From positions 3,325,501 to 3,389,500 of the forward strand of contig VICG01000001.1 of the NCBI GenBank assembly GCA_008692225.1: DNA of 64,000 nucleotides, given 5' to 3'. A model generated the notes under the pieces. It had not been told where the DNA came from, made no database searches, and saw only the letters and a list, made by a program, of their open reading frames with translations. Positions 12,837-24,326 of the stretch are shown here, one piece after another. The first letter of the stretch is position 1. Each line of letters starts with the position of its first letter. This DNA comes from Monilinia fructicola (Eukaryota; Ascomycota; Leotiomycetes; Helotiales; Sclerotiniaceae). A program made the position numbers and the translations under genes.

Positions 12837-15630
12837 GAATAAGGAGAGACAGGGAGTGAGTCTCGCTGAACGGGATAGTTAAGCGTTCGAACTTTGGAGT
12901 TTGTTAAAAGAAAATTGGGAAGAAGAGAAAAGAAAAGGAGAGAAAAGGAGAGAAACGTCCGATGGGAGCTCTATGAGGAAAACAGAGGGATTGGATGCTT
13001 TCACAAAGGTATTGGTGTGGTTTCTTTCAAATAATTTAATTAATCAAAATCTTTCGACAGAAATACAATAATCTTATACATTCTTTGTAATATCTTAGGG
13101 CTACCAAGGTGACTTATTTGTATGGTGTTAGCAACTATCTCTCTATCCCTATTCACGAACCGGAAATGCCTTCAACGTAATTTTTGTTTGGTGATATCCA
13201 CTGTTCCTGATATACCCTACATCCAACAATCACTGCCGCGTTCGAGCTGACCGATGTCAACCTTTTTCCTCCAAGGTAACTGAGTACTCCAGGACAAACA
13301 AAAGCCCGCATTACTCGAACCTATCCCAATGCAGGACTCGTTTCCCTGGCCCACCCTGGAGCTTGAGCCTTCACAGCAACACTCCTTGAAATTAGGCCAT
13401 GGCCACTGCCTTCATCGCAAAAGATTGGTACCAGAGCACATATGCATGGTATTATCCATCCCTTCCCCCCATAACATAAATCACCATACGCATCGGAGTG
13501 CATCCGGCCATCTGCGTGATGTTGAGGAACTAAGCGAGAAGGGTTGCGGATCGTCAACCAGAAAGGATCGCTATCGCTGGGTCACCGTGGGTAGGAGGTT
13601 GTCGCGGCATTGGGAATGATGCATCGTTGATGAGATGAGGTGCATGGCGATACCGAAACGTCTCTCAGAAAGGAGCGTGCGAGTGGTGCGTGTCGAGAGG
13701 GATCCTTCTCGGTTGATGATCATGAACCATTGTTGTTTAGTTCTGCACACATGTTCTTCCATTCCGGATTCTTTCGCTTGTGTCTCATCGTTCCGCGAGC
13801 TATATCACCTGGCATAGCGAAATCGATCAATTGGAAGCATCTATGGATGGGTTACTTGAATCCAAATTATGCACTCCGTTGGATAGCCCAACTGAATGGG
13901 ATATTGGGTCTTTGTCAGTGGGTCGAAAGGGTTCGAGATGGAGTGGCTCACAGAGCCATTCTGCTAACATGGACCCCTCGAAACTCCCTGGAAGATGAGA
14001 TTCTCGAATCGAGCATTATACCGGTGCGTTGTAAACGCTAGCCAGGCTCATGATTAGCACGCCCAAAATCGGGCGTGACATTGAGATGTAGCTAATTGGG
14101 CTTACTGGTGTTTTTATCCCGTGGAGTTTCCCGTGACAGAGTAGAACATGTGTACTTTATTCTATTTCAGTGCATCTTATTATCCTGAATCCATAGTACT
14201 AGATAAAAAAAAAGTTAAATCGACAAATGGTCTGAATATGTGATGATGAAACCTAATCTTACTACCACGGTGTGTCACGTGCATTTGCGATACTCCTCGG
14301 AAACGTTCAGAAAGTGAGGATCTCACATTTTGACATCTCAAAAATTATACATCATGATCAACGTTAAGACATATCGATTGAGTCTTCATTCGATTCAAAT
14401 GATACACTATGTATCAAATCACAGAACACACACTCAAAGGCCATGAGCTCACGCCACAATCTCTAGATGCAGGACATCGATCTTCAATGATTATAATCTG
14501 CAGCTAGTGAATCTTTACATACAGGTACAAGATCTGATTTTCTTGGATACATCAAAAGGCTCCTAACGCATACATCCGGCTTCCTAGTTCTTCAGCTAAA
14601 GAGGGATCTTGCATTTGAATTTCCTTTCAGCATGTCCATTTGATGCATGCACTTTTGAATATAGGTAGGTGACACCCGTTGAGATGTCACTACTGAGTAC
14701 CGTCGTACCCATGTACCCTTTTTAGAATACATGTGCGAGTTCTTTGAGCACGACATATATTCGGTTTTATTTTTGGATGTTCCCGCTGGTCCTGAAATCT
14801 TGGAGCTCGTCGTAGTGAATATTAATAAATTTTCCTTTTCCTTTTCGACTTGGCGTTGGCTTTTCTGTCGGCTCGTGCCTGGCTCTTCGCCTCTCGCCAA
14901 AATTCTTATTGAGGATTCTTAGCGTTTCGGTTCCCCTTTCTCGCTATTCCTAATGTGATGCTCAATAGGATTTTCACCCAACCACAGCTCAACGTTGGGG
15001 GTATCGTGGCAAGGGTTGGGTGATTCCTCAATAGAAGGGGAAATGTGAATACATTGCCGAGAAGTATCTCATCATCTCAATTCGGATTCCTATTGAGTGT
15101 TTGAGGGTTGAAACTGAGTGGATGGCTTGCTCATTAGTTTGGGTGCCGTTATACTGGGGTACGGTAGGGTGTTGGCCCCTTGATATTTTTATCTATTGAG
15201 CGTTCGGTAATTGAGATGGAGTTTTCTCAGGAGAAATCATATGCCTATTGAGATGATGACGCGTTGGAGATCTACAAGTATCATCAAAAATATCGAAAAC
15301 CCTTTCTTTCCCTTCAAACTATTTTGAGAACAATACTTGAACATCAATTCTTCTATCAGCATACGTTTCGCGGAAATTTCCATACCCCTTGATACCAATA
15401 TCATTGGAATATTAGGACTCTTTGTTCCGCCCATTTCTCTTGTTTCTACTTGACTGCCTCCATCTCATATCATCTCGGCGCACTCGTGTCCCGTCTCACA
15501 TTTCCACATTCGGGAGTAGAGATCACCCCTTTTGTGTAAGAGAGGGGTTGAAAGTTTGTTATCTACCTCCCATATCTTTTCATCTACTCTAAACTTTATT
15601 CCCAACCCAGATATCGCACACGACTGCATC
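12837..15630. other. 2.8 kb intergenic region
   Basis: Open frames up to about 130 codons (13640-14041) have no domain character or intron logic. There are A-rich stretches at about 12905-12955. The segment near 15480-15630 is CT-rich and probably the promoter/leader of the pheromone-receptor gene. No RNA gene recognised. Confidence 0.45.
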
Positions 15631-17732
15631 ATGTCAAGCAATATCATCACCACGGGTCCAGATCCCCCAGGAACAATCTACCCCGTCTCAGCCAACGCTA
15701 TCACTCTCCCAATTTTCTCCATAGTCTTTATATTCCTTCTCATCGTCCCATTCCGCCTCCTCTATCGCGTCAGCAACATCGCCGCATGTTCTCTTGTAAT
15801 CATAAACATCATATCCCTCCTCTTCATCGCCATCAATGCCATCATCTGGCCCACCGATAATCTCTCCGATCGCTGGTCCGGCCACATCGTCTGCGACATC
15901 CAAGTCCTCGTCCGTCAATCTCTCTATACAGCTATGGCATCGACAACATGCTGCATCACCATGTTTCTCGCACGAGCCGTCGATACGGATAACGCATGCA
16001 TGCATGAAACGACAGCGACGAAGAGGAGACGAGTCGCGAAGGATTGCTTGTTCTGCTTCACGATTCCTGCGTTGCAGATGGCGTTGCATTATGTGGTTCA
16101 GTCGAATAGGTATACAGTCATGACGATCTATGGGTGCGTGGATGCGCCGGACGTGAGCTGGCCCAGCATTGTGATTTTGCATATCTGGCCGCCGATTTTC
16201 GCGTGCTTGAACTTTTACTTTGCGGGTACGTACAACATCTCCTTCATCCCAGAACGCATATCTTCATAGTGGCAGATGCGGAAATTAACCAAAAGTCCAG
16301 TCCTGGTGATTTATCGACTCCGTCGCCACCGCACAAATTTTGCCAGGACCCTTTCTTCTTCCAGTTCGGGCCTCAGCCCCCGCCGCTTCCTCAAGTTGTT
16401 CTCCATGTCCGTCGTTCTTCTCGTCATTTATTTTCCCATTGTTATATACTACTTCTATCTTAATGTTAGTTGGCCACTCAGCCCCTATTCCTGGTCCCGC
16501 ATCCACGATCCTCTTTTCTGGCCTCTCATTGTATTCTGGCGAATTGCAGATGCACCTCCCGGAACTCAATATGATGCGTGGAACTGGGTTGCGTTAGCGC
16601 TGATGATATTCACGTTTTGGGGGTGTAATAGTGAGGGAGTTGAGGTCTATCGGAGGGCCTTGGTTAAAGTTGGATTGGCGAGATGGTTGCCGAGATTGGG
16701 GATGACGCTTCAGGAGAGGAGAGTGGAGAAGATGGAGAGGGATACTAGGTCTGGAATTAGTGCGGGCACGCCAATGGGGAGTTGGACCGGGAAGTTCGAT
16801 TTGATTAGTAAGACTATCCATTACTTTGACAACAAGGAGGCGGAGAGTAGGAAGCAGAGTATAGCCACGACGACGACGCTGAGTAGTGGTGATATGTAAG
16901 TTATGCTCACTGTTTCACATCTCTCTTTCGTTAAGATAAGTTCTAATATCAGCCAAAGGACCCGCTCCTCTACTCTCAAACACGCCTACACTACCCAACT
17001 CGGCACCAATACCTCCAACCATCCTGGATACGATTCTCGCAACACGACTATATACAGTTCCTCTATTCATAAGCCCTCTATCGCCAAAGCCAGCACCGAC
17101 GAAAACGACATTTCATTCTCCTCATCAGCACCTACATGCAATAATCCAGATGGCATCTCGCCCCTCCCAAGAACTCTCCCCCCGAAGACATCTACTCGCA
17201 TATTCCCGAAACCCAGAAGTCAGATACACGCGGACTCTCCGTTCCCCCACCAACATCTAGAGGAATGTGGACCCTGTTCAGAACACAGATGAACACGTTT
17301 CCCCTCAGCTCGTTCTTTGCCCGAAACTCTAAATCTTCAGCATCATCTGAGAACAAGTGTACACAGTCGTCCTCTCAGTCTGAAGGGACAAACCAGGGCT
17401 TGAGTGAGGAACTATCGGCTCCCTCGTTCTCTAATACGAACAATACGCTGACGACGCAGGTTTGGTCGGTGGATAAGGTGCATCGGTCGTTGGGGGTGGG
17501 GGCATCCGTTCCTGGGGTTGGGGATGGGGAGGAGGGTATCTATGATCAGGGTGATGGTTTTGCGTCTCCGAAGCCGGGGACGAGGGCTTATAGGGAGAGG
17601 GAGAGAAGGGAGATGGTTGCTGAGAGGGAAGATAGACAGAGGGAGAGGAAGACGAATGGGGGGTTGAGTGTTAAGAAGACATTTGAAGTTGTGGAGGAGG
17701 GTGGGGATATTGGTCGTGGTGAGAGCTCTTGA
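15631..17732 (+). CDS. STE3-type (a-factor-like) pheromone GPCR
   Basis: Seven-transmembrane mating receptor of the STE3/PRE-1 family, expected in the plasma membrane to sense a lipopeptide pheromone and signal through a heterotrimeric G protein. Exons 15631-16225, 16301-16895 and 16953-17732, about 656 residues. Helices 1-5 lie in exon 1 (for example LPIFSIVFIFLLIVPF and CSLVIINIISLLFIAI). Helices 5-7 continue in exon 2 (LFSMSVVLLVIYFPIVIYYF and WNWVALALMIFTFWG). The Arg-rich third intracellular loop reads VIYRLRRHR. Exon 3 is a long Ser/Thr-rich cytoplasmic tail, as in other filamentous ascomycete receptors. At the C run 17161-17164 one base appears missing: the frame must shift for the tail to continue into SPPEDIYSHIPE and RGMWTLFRTQ. 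No intron can explain this, as the preceding segment has no good donor. Family confidence is high; tail length is uncertain because of the shift. Confidence 0.88.
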
Positions 17733-20700
17733 GATGGATAATTGGTATCGGGGTGGAAAGATGGTGAAGATGGAATCTTTTCTTCTGCGATTTACTTTCT
17801 ATGCGTTTGGGATACCGTATGAGCGTGACATAGTAATGATATGACCGCAGAGCTTGGGACTTGTTTTCTTGTTGTGGAGATGCAATGGGGAGGAGAGGAG
17901 GTGGAGATTTAAGATTCAAGGAGATGGTATTGATCAGTCTCTTGATGGGATTCTTTTTCTGGCAACAAGCCTTCTACTTTCTACCTTCCAGTAACTTAAT
18001 GGTTTATGGGATATAGCCGTTAACTCTCGGAATGACAAGAAGCTAAGTTGTAATCAAACAAGAAGAGGATATATCTTCGAGAAAAAGAACTCATACATCA
18101 AGCGGTAAGGTACATCATCAGAGGTTCAATGGACAATAAAGATTCATAGTATCAGTGAGTGTGAAGCTTCAAGACTCTAATGCCTAGCTTGCGATCAAAC
18201 AATAAGCAAAGACCTTGGAAAAGTTGACAATCATTCCATTTAAAGCTGCAAGAAAACCCCAAGATAATGGAAATTCAAACTTCTCTTTTCCGAGAGTCAA
18301 GAATATTCTCCATGTATGAACTGTGAAATAATATGCACAATCTTCTTACCTTTGAAATTAAATCCTTGGTGGTGCATTATAAATACTGGGAGCCTGATCT
18401 GTTGCATATCTCCTCACGTATCTGAGTCCCGTACACTCTACTGGCCATATCCATCTCTATTCTCTGAGGTGATATTTCTGCAGTACCCAAAGATGCGCTC
18501 GCTGCATCAAATGATGAAGTACGTGTTGGTAGGCTCTGGAATCATAAGTACATCCTTTGTGTTGGAATACGTGTCTTGTTCTGCAGGATCGTTCCTGTAG
18601 AAATGGAAAGGGGTAGATTTAATATATTAATGAATTCTGAACAAGTTCTCAAAAGGCTCGAGGGTACCCAACACCCAATGATTCTCCGGGACCGTAACAT
18701 CTATGGTTAGATCTTCTTTGATTTTGGACAAGCAATATGAACTCTCGTAAATATAGGCCACTATCTTCTCTCGAGCAAAAAATAACAATTCTCCATACCG
18801 AAGAATAAGGCTTACCACGGCGTCGTAAAATAATATCATTACTGTGTAAAATTTACGCGAGAAATCAGAGGTCCAATGTGCAAACTCGAACTGGAAGAAG
18901 GCGCCAAGAGTCCGATCATTAGGACAGTGGTGAATCTATCTCCATCGCCAATATTTCCGCACCTATCCCGGACAAGATCGCGAGGTCTAGAAATGGCACT
19001 GAGAAATTCTATCTTTGCTATTGGATACCGGTTGTTGCGATTCAGACATCTTCGACTATCCGTGCTCTCAGATGGGTAGAGGTTTCATTGAGCCTATTGC
19101 TCTGAGAGTATCGGGTGATTTAGAAAATTGAAGATGGTTTCTAATGTCTCCCGAATGCCAGCTTTAGTGTTTCATCATGATCTCTGCTTTTTCTCTGTCC
19201 CTATATCAAACAGAAAGGTAACGAGGTGCGAAGTGATGATCTCAAGGAATCAATTATTCTTAGTTTCGTTGGCTGGAATTGGCAGTTCATTGAATGGAGA
19301 CACATGCTTTTCACGGAGCTGAAAATCTCTTGTTGAGGATAGTCGTTTCAGAGTTTTCCACCTAGTTTTGGAATAAGATTCATTGCAAGCGTTTACCAGG
19401 CCCGGAAATAATTCCCCGTACACTGAAGCTTCTCTTGAGAATTTCACGAAGAACATGTCAAGCTTCGTAACTCGGAGCCTTTCATAGCTCAGGGGTGAGG
19501 CGGATTTCTCTCCCCCCTGCCAGGCTTTAAATCAAGTTAAATACGAGCTTTCACAGCGGCCAAAAATGAGAATCGTTTGCGTTAATGTGGAGCTCAGAAT
19601 TTCCTATCCGGATCATGCTAATGGAACATTCTACACAGGTTGTACAAAAAAATGCTATTGTCACTGCTTTTGAGATCGCCAATGTTTGGATATTTGGCGT
19701 GAGAGTTGGAGCTTGGAGGGAGTTGATGATATATCCGACGACGAAGCTGCTCCAGAAGTTGGATATCTGGATTATAACTTGTTAATACAACTTTGACCTG
19801 GATACGTGACGAGAATTTGACAGTCTGAGGAGCGAGGAAAGCGGATAGAGGAATTTTCCTCCGATCATACGCGATAATCCGTGGAGTGGGGTTTCACATT
19901 TCGCATACTTTGGGGCACAGTTGATTAGATTTGGGGATAGAATTGGGAGACGACATTCAAGCGAAGATCTTGTGGTATGGATCGTGAGTTTTTCAAGAGG
20001 TTGAATTAGTGTGGCAAGTGGAGCATACCATATCGGTTAATCCAGGGGTACGGAAGCTCGCTAACACTTTGAAAGAGCGGATTCAAGAACAGTTTTCTTG
20101 AAGAAACTTCATACATCCGATGAAAGGGTGCTTTATCTCGAATGTTAGTCTGTATTTACATGCCGGCATTTTTTTTTATTAGATTCAAATCTTGAGTATG
20201 TCGATCCAATTCTGCTAATTGTTGTGCGGGCGATTTCTTAATGTGTCCGCCGATAGATATACCAAGATCATAAGAGCCAGTAAATAATCCCTTTTTTGAA
20301 TTGCCGAGAACACTAGTCCCAAGACAATCATTAGTGACATTTCTCCTTATGGCTGGTAGTTTAACATAGGCGGAGAATATGAAGTATGATGATCATATCG
20401 TGCTTGAGTAAAATTAAAGCCACCCGGTCAATCTAGACAGGCCAATCGGTTCTCACTAATTATCTATCAACCACCGAAACGTGATCTCCAGCTTTATAAG
20501 AGCTGAAATTAATTAATCTTGCACTCGGGTGAGAGTTCCTACTCAAACATTTTAGCTATTCAGTTTTTGATTGCGATTTCCTTCCCAGCAATAACTACTT
20601 TCCAGCTGCTGTTCGTCAATGACCGTGGTGATTTCCTACAAGAAATCTTCAAGGAGATACAAGTCATATAAAATTATCATCGAGTAGATATATGGGCTGA

Positions 20701-20965
20701 GGATGGGAAAATTGATCTGATGGCAAACGGTAACAATTGATGCTATAACTTGACCAACAAGCCCAATAGGCTTGACAGCCAAATCAAAAAACATGTGACT
20801 TGATTTAACAGTGTAGTTCGATATCCTGTTAATATTACGGCCCGAGCCGGACTTCGACAATGAACACTACTCACATCCTGGGCACAGCTAAAGCCCAGTA
20901 TTACGAAACTTGATATCATTATTCAAATATACAGTCATTGTCATCTAAAGTACATCATTTACATC
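17733..20965. other. 3.2 kb intergenic region, no gene seen
   Basis: It is AT-rich with only short open frames on both strands and no transmembrane, zinc-finger or enzyme motif. It separates the + strand receptor from the 3' end of the - strand CoA-transferase. No tRNA or long repeat recognised. Confidence 0.45.
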
Positions 20966-23054
20966 TTACTCCATAATTTTCAAATCCTCCGCAACCTCAA
21001 ACTTAGCATCGGTCTTCTGTCTAACCTCCTCAAGCTCCACACCCGGTGCCAATTCCGTCAATGTCAGACCACCGTTCACTCTGTCGACTTCAAACACACA
21101 CTAAGCGCGGAAATTAGTCTTCTGATCAATCCCTGTGGTCATGAGCATATGAATAGACAAAACTTACCAAGTCAGTAATGATCGTACTAACAACCTTCGC
21201 GCCGGTCAACGGTAAACTACAGTCTTGCACGATCTTTGCGCTTCCATCTTTAGCAACATGTTCGGTTGCGACGACGATTTTGGTTTCGTCCGGGTTGGAT
21301 ACGAGATCCATGGCTCCGCCCATTCCTTTGAAAATCTGTGTTTATGTCAGCTCATCCCCGTCCATGAAAGAACCTTGAAGGATGAAATTGTATACCTTTC
21401 CGGGAATCATGTAATTTGCCAAATCTCCGTTTGCGCCAACTTGGAGTGCTCCGAGAACGGACACATCGATGTGACCGCCACGGATCATGGCGAATGATTC
21501 GGCGCTATCGAAGGTGGAAGCGCCGGGCACGAGGGTCACGGTTTCTTTACCGGCGTTGATAATATCGCTACAATGTGTTAGTGCACTCTCATATATTAGT
21601 TAAAGGTATCTTACGGATCAACTTCTTCCTCTGTTGGGTATGCTCCCATTCCCAGAATTCCATTCTCGGACTGAATCCAAACCTTTGTCTCAGGAGACAA
21701 GAATGAAGGCGCAAGAGTTGGTAGACCTGTTGCTCGTTAGCCATCGCACAGTCCTCTACGCAGAGCTAGCGCAAAGACTTACCAATACCAAGGTTGACAT
21801 AGTAACCATTCTTCAATTCCTTTGCTGTTCTCCTAGCAATTCGATCTCTTCTTACAATGGCATCCGATTTGCTTGATGCATCTTCTTTCTGGCCTTCCGG
21901 TGCACGAGTCTTCTTTAACTCTAATTTCTTAGCTACAGTAGCTGGAACAATACGATCAATATAGATTCCTTGAAGGTGGACATCAGCTGGATCAATCGAG
22001 CCCACTGGAACGATGTTTTTCAGCCTCTACAATGGCGACCTTTGCAGCCTTGGCCATGATGGGTCCGAATGTTCTGGTGGTGTATCTACCAAATATTAGT
22101 ATCTGCTTGTCGTGCCAGAGCATAGAAGAATTACCTGAATTGACAGTTTTCCTGCTTCATCGACTTTCCATGCTCTCAAAATTGCAACATCTCCTTTGAT
22201 GGCCTTTTCCATGGAGTAGGTCTTGCCGTCAAATTCTCTAGTTTCTCGAACCTGTCCTTTTTCTAAGACGGTGTTCTCCTTTGATCCCTCTACTGGGGGA
22301 CCTAGTCTCGTAGGAATACCACCGGTTTGTAATAAGGTGCCTATTATACTCATTAACACACGCACTGCTGGTCCGGAGATGAATATTTCACTTACTAACA
22401 CCAGTGGGTGTATAAAAGGCCGGGATTCCAGCCCCACCAGCTCTCAATCTCTCTGCAATCGTACCCTGAGGACATAACTCAATAGCAATCTTCCCCTCGA
22501 GATATTTCTTCTCGAGAATCTTATTACTTCCAATGAAACTCAAAATCAATCTGTTTACCTGTCCAGACTGGGTGAGTGCTCCCAATCCTCCTGGTATCGA
22601 CGCTCCAGCATTATTCGAAACAGCGGTTAAAGAATGAAGACTCTCAACCCCTCTCCTCTCCAATGCTTGGATGATTGTTTCTAAACTCCATTAACGTCAT
22701 TTTTCCAAACTCCTACATCTCGGAAACCCGAGAGATGAGATAGAACGTACCAGCGGTTCCACACAATCCAAACCCCGCACTCAGAATCGTCGACCCGCTC
22801 TTGATATCCGCAACCGCCTCATCGGCATTCTTGTAAACTTTGCTCGCCCCTCTCACAATCTTTGGTGCTTTTCTATCACTTTCCTCACCCTTATATGGAT
22901 TGCGGGGCGCTTCGAGAAGTCGTTGATAGCTTTGAAAGTGTCGGATATCCCGTGATCGAGAAAGTGGTTTTTGGCCCCACTCACAGCGTATCGATGACGT
23001 TATGCGGAGGCCCGGAAGGCGGGTTGTGGTGAGAATGCGGCGGGAAAGAGACAT
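20966..23054 (-). CDS. succinyl-CoA:3-ketoacid CoA-transferase (two apparent frameshifts)
   Basis: Mitochondrial SCOT-type enzyme that moves CoA between succinyl-CoA and acetoacetate-type acids. Eight exons, in transcript order: 23054-22751, 22680-22396, 22340-22135, 22085-21783, 21726-21615, 21567-21396, 21335-21168 and 21100-20966; about 560 residues. An Arg/Ser-rich N-terminus looks like a mitochondrial presequence. Subunit-A landmarks are [36 protein letters not shown] and [14 protein letters not shown]. The B half carries the catalytic-glutamate motif [12 protein letters not shown], then [14 protein letters not shown] and GGAMDLV, all intact. Two single-base shifts break the reading: an extra T near 22140-22141 (before the [11 protein letters not shown] segment) and one in the T run 22016-22020 ([14 protein letters not shown]). 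The family sequence resumes perfectly after each, so assembly indels are likelier than gene decay. Confidence 0.9.
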
Positions 23055-23815
23055 ATTTACAATGCTGAGAAACACTAATGGAACTGAGGAGGACTTGTAG
23101 TGTAGAAAGAGAGCTTATGTGTGAATTGGTGGCTACCTAGGTAACGTTTACCAAGCGGTGGTAATGATGTCGGCAATTGAATTGATACCGGTGAATTAAA
23201 CTTTGAAAGTCGGCTCCGATGAGGGACGAAGTTTATTGATGATTTACCTACGCAAAAGGGAGGAGCAATTTACCCAAAAGACGAAGCATATGAAGAGAAG
23301 AAGGGAGAGAATAGTGTATATATATCATCCAGTTCAAATTTGTCATAATACCTGTCCTAAAGCCAGCATTTGGACACTGTCGGGTACTGTAACCGAAACC
23401 GGCTGGATGCTATCGGATAATGTCTTTTCCACATTTATCGAGCTGTTCACATACCGATTCTTTCACCCGATCCCCTCACTGCCCCTGAATTGACTTTTCG
23501 CTTCGAACATCAATAGAAGAGAGTACAAACAAACACAAGCAACAAATCACGTTTGTAATCTGTAAAGTCAGCAGATCTAGTTTTTTGATACTCCAATAAA
23601 AACCCCAGCCCCACACTTTGAGACTTCAGGGTCCCAAGAACGATGCTCAATAAAAAGACTCGTCTCTAGGTTTTAAATGCCAAAGCGTGGGCCTCCAAAT
23701 TCACAAATGGCAAAAGTCTACGAGCCATGATTTCAGGTGGAAAAAGTGAAGCTCATTCATGGTTTCCTTCGAGGAGGTAAAGGAGAAATGCAAAAAAAAC
23801 GATCAATGGAGGTAT

Positions 23816-23887
23816 TGAACCACACCCGATTTGAACGGATAACCTTTCGATCTGGAGTCGAACGCGCTACCGTTGCGCCAGCGGTCC
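23816..23887 (-). tRNA. tRNA-Trp (CCA)
   Basis: Complete 72-nt cloverleaf without intron. Acceptor GGACCGC pairs with GTGGTTC. The D arm is GCGC-AACGGTA-GCGC. The anticodon arm is TTCGA-CTCCAGA-TCGAA with anticodon CCA. The T arm is ATCCG-TTCAAAT-CGGGT. The discriminator is A and the 3' CCA is not encoded. Confidence 0.95.
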
Positions 23888-24326
23888 TATTGATCTGTAA
23901 TTGGTAGCTTTATTTGCAAATATGTATTCATTGTGATTCATGCACAGCCGGGGTGGATAAACAGGATAGAAGAGGGGAAGATGCTCCGAGAGCGGATGTG
24001 GGGCATCGGTGGGGGAGATGAGAACTTATATGAAAGTGTGCTGTAATAACCTGTGAAAGGGAAGTGGAATTTTGATACAAAGGAATATGAGAAAGTATCT
24101 ATTTATATGGCCCAGTTGATTCGTAATATTTTGCTCTTCATGATTCATAATTAGCATATGTATATGTATCAGACATTTCGGTTGTGATCTTGAATATCTT
24201 TCAAAGTCATGCCTACGTTGTCCCACCACACAATATCCAGGCCTTATAACACATCATAGTGTCAACTCATCTAGATGAGATGGGAATTTCGATAGACAAT
24301 TGACTCTGTTGTTCACTCCCTATTGC

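Noticed and set aside
13640..14041. 133-codon frame in the 12.8-15.6 kb spacer
   Set aside because: Amino-acid pattern looks random, no splice signals extend it and no neighbour suggests a function.
15688..16182. 164-codon antisense frame under the STE3 gene
   Set aside because: It exactly mirrors helices 1-5 of the receptor; composition artefact.
17055..17149. An intron in the STE3 tail instead of a frameshift
   Set aside because: The only GT available is GTTCCT, a poor donor, and the exon before and after reads well with a single C added.
17733..20965. Search for a transposon or lost mating-type genes next to the pheromone receptor
   Set aside because: No HMG box, alpha box, transposase, inverted terminal repeat or pheromone-precursor CAAX repeat could be seen.
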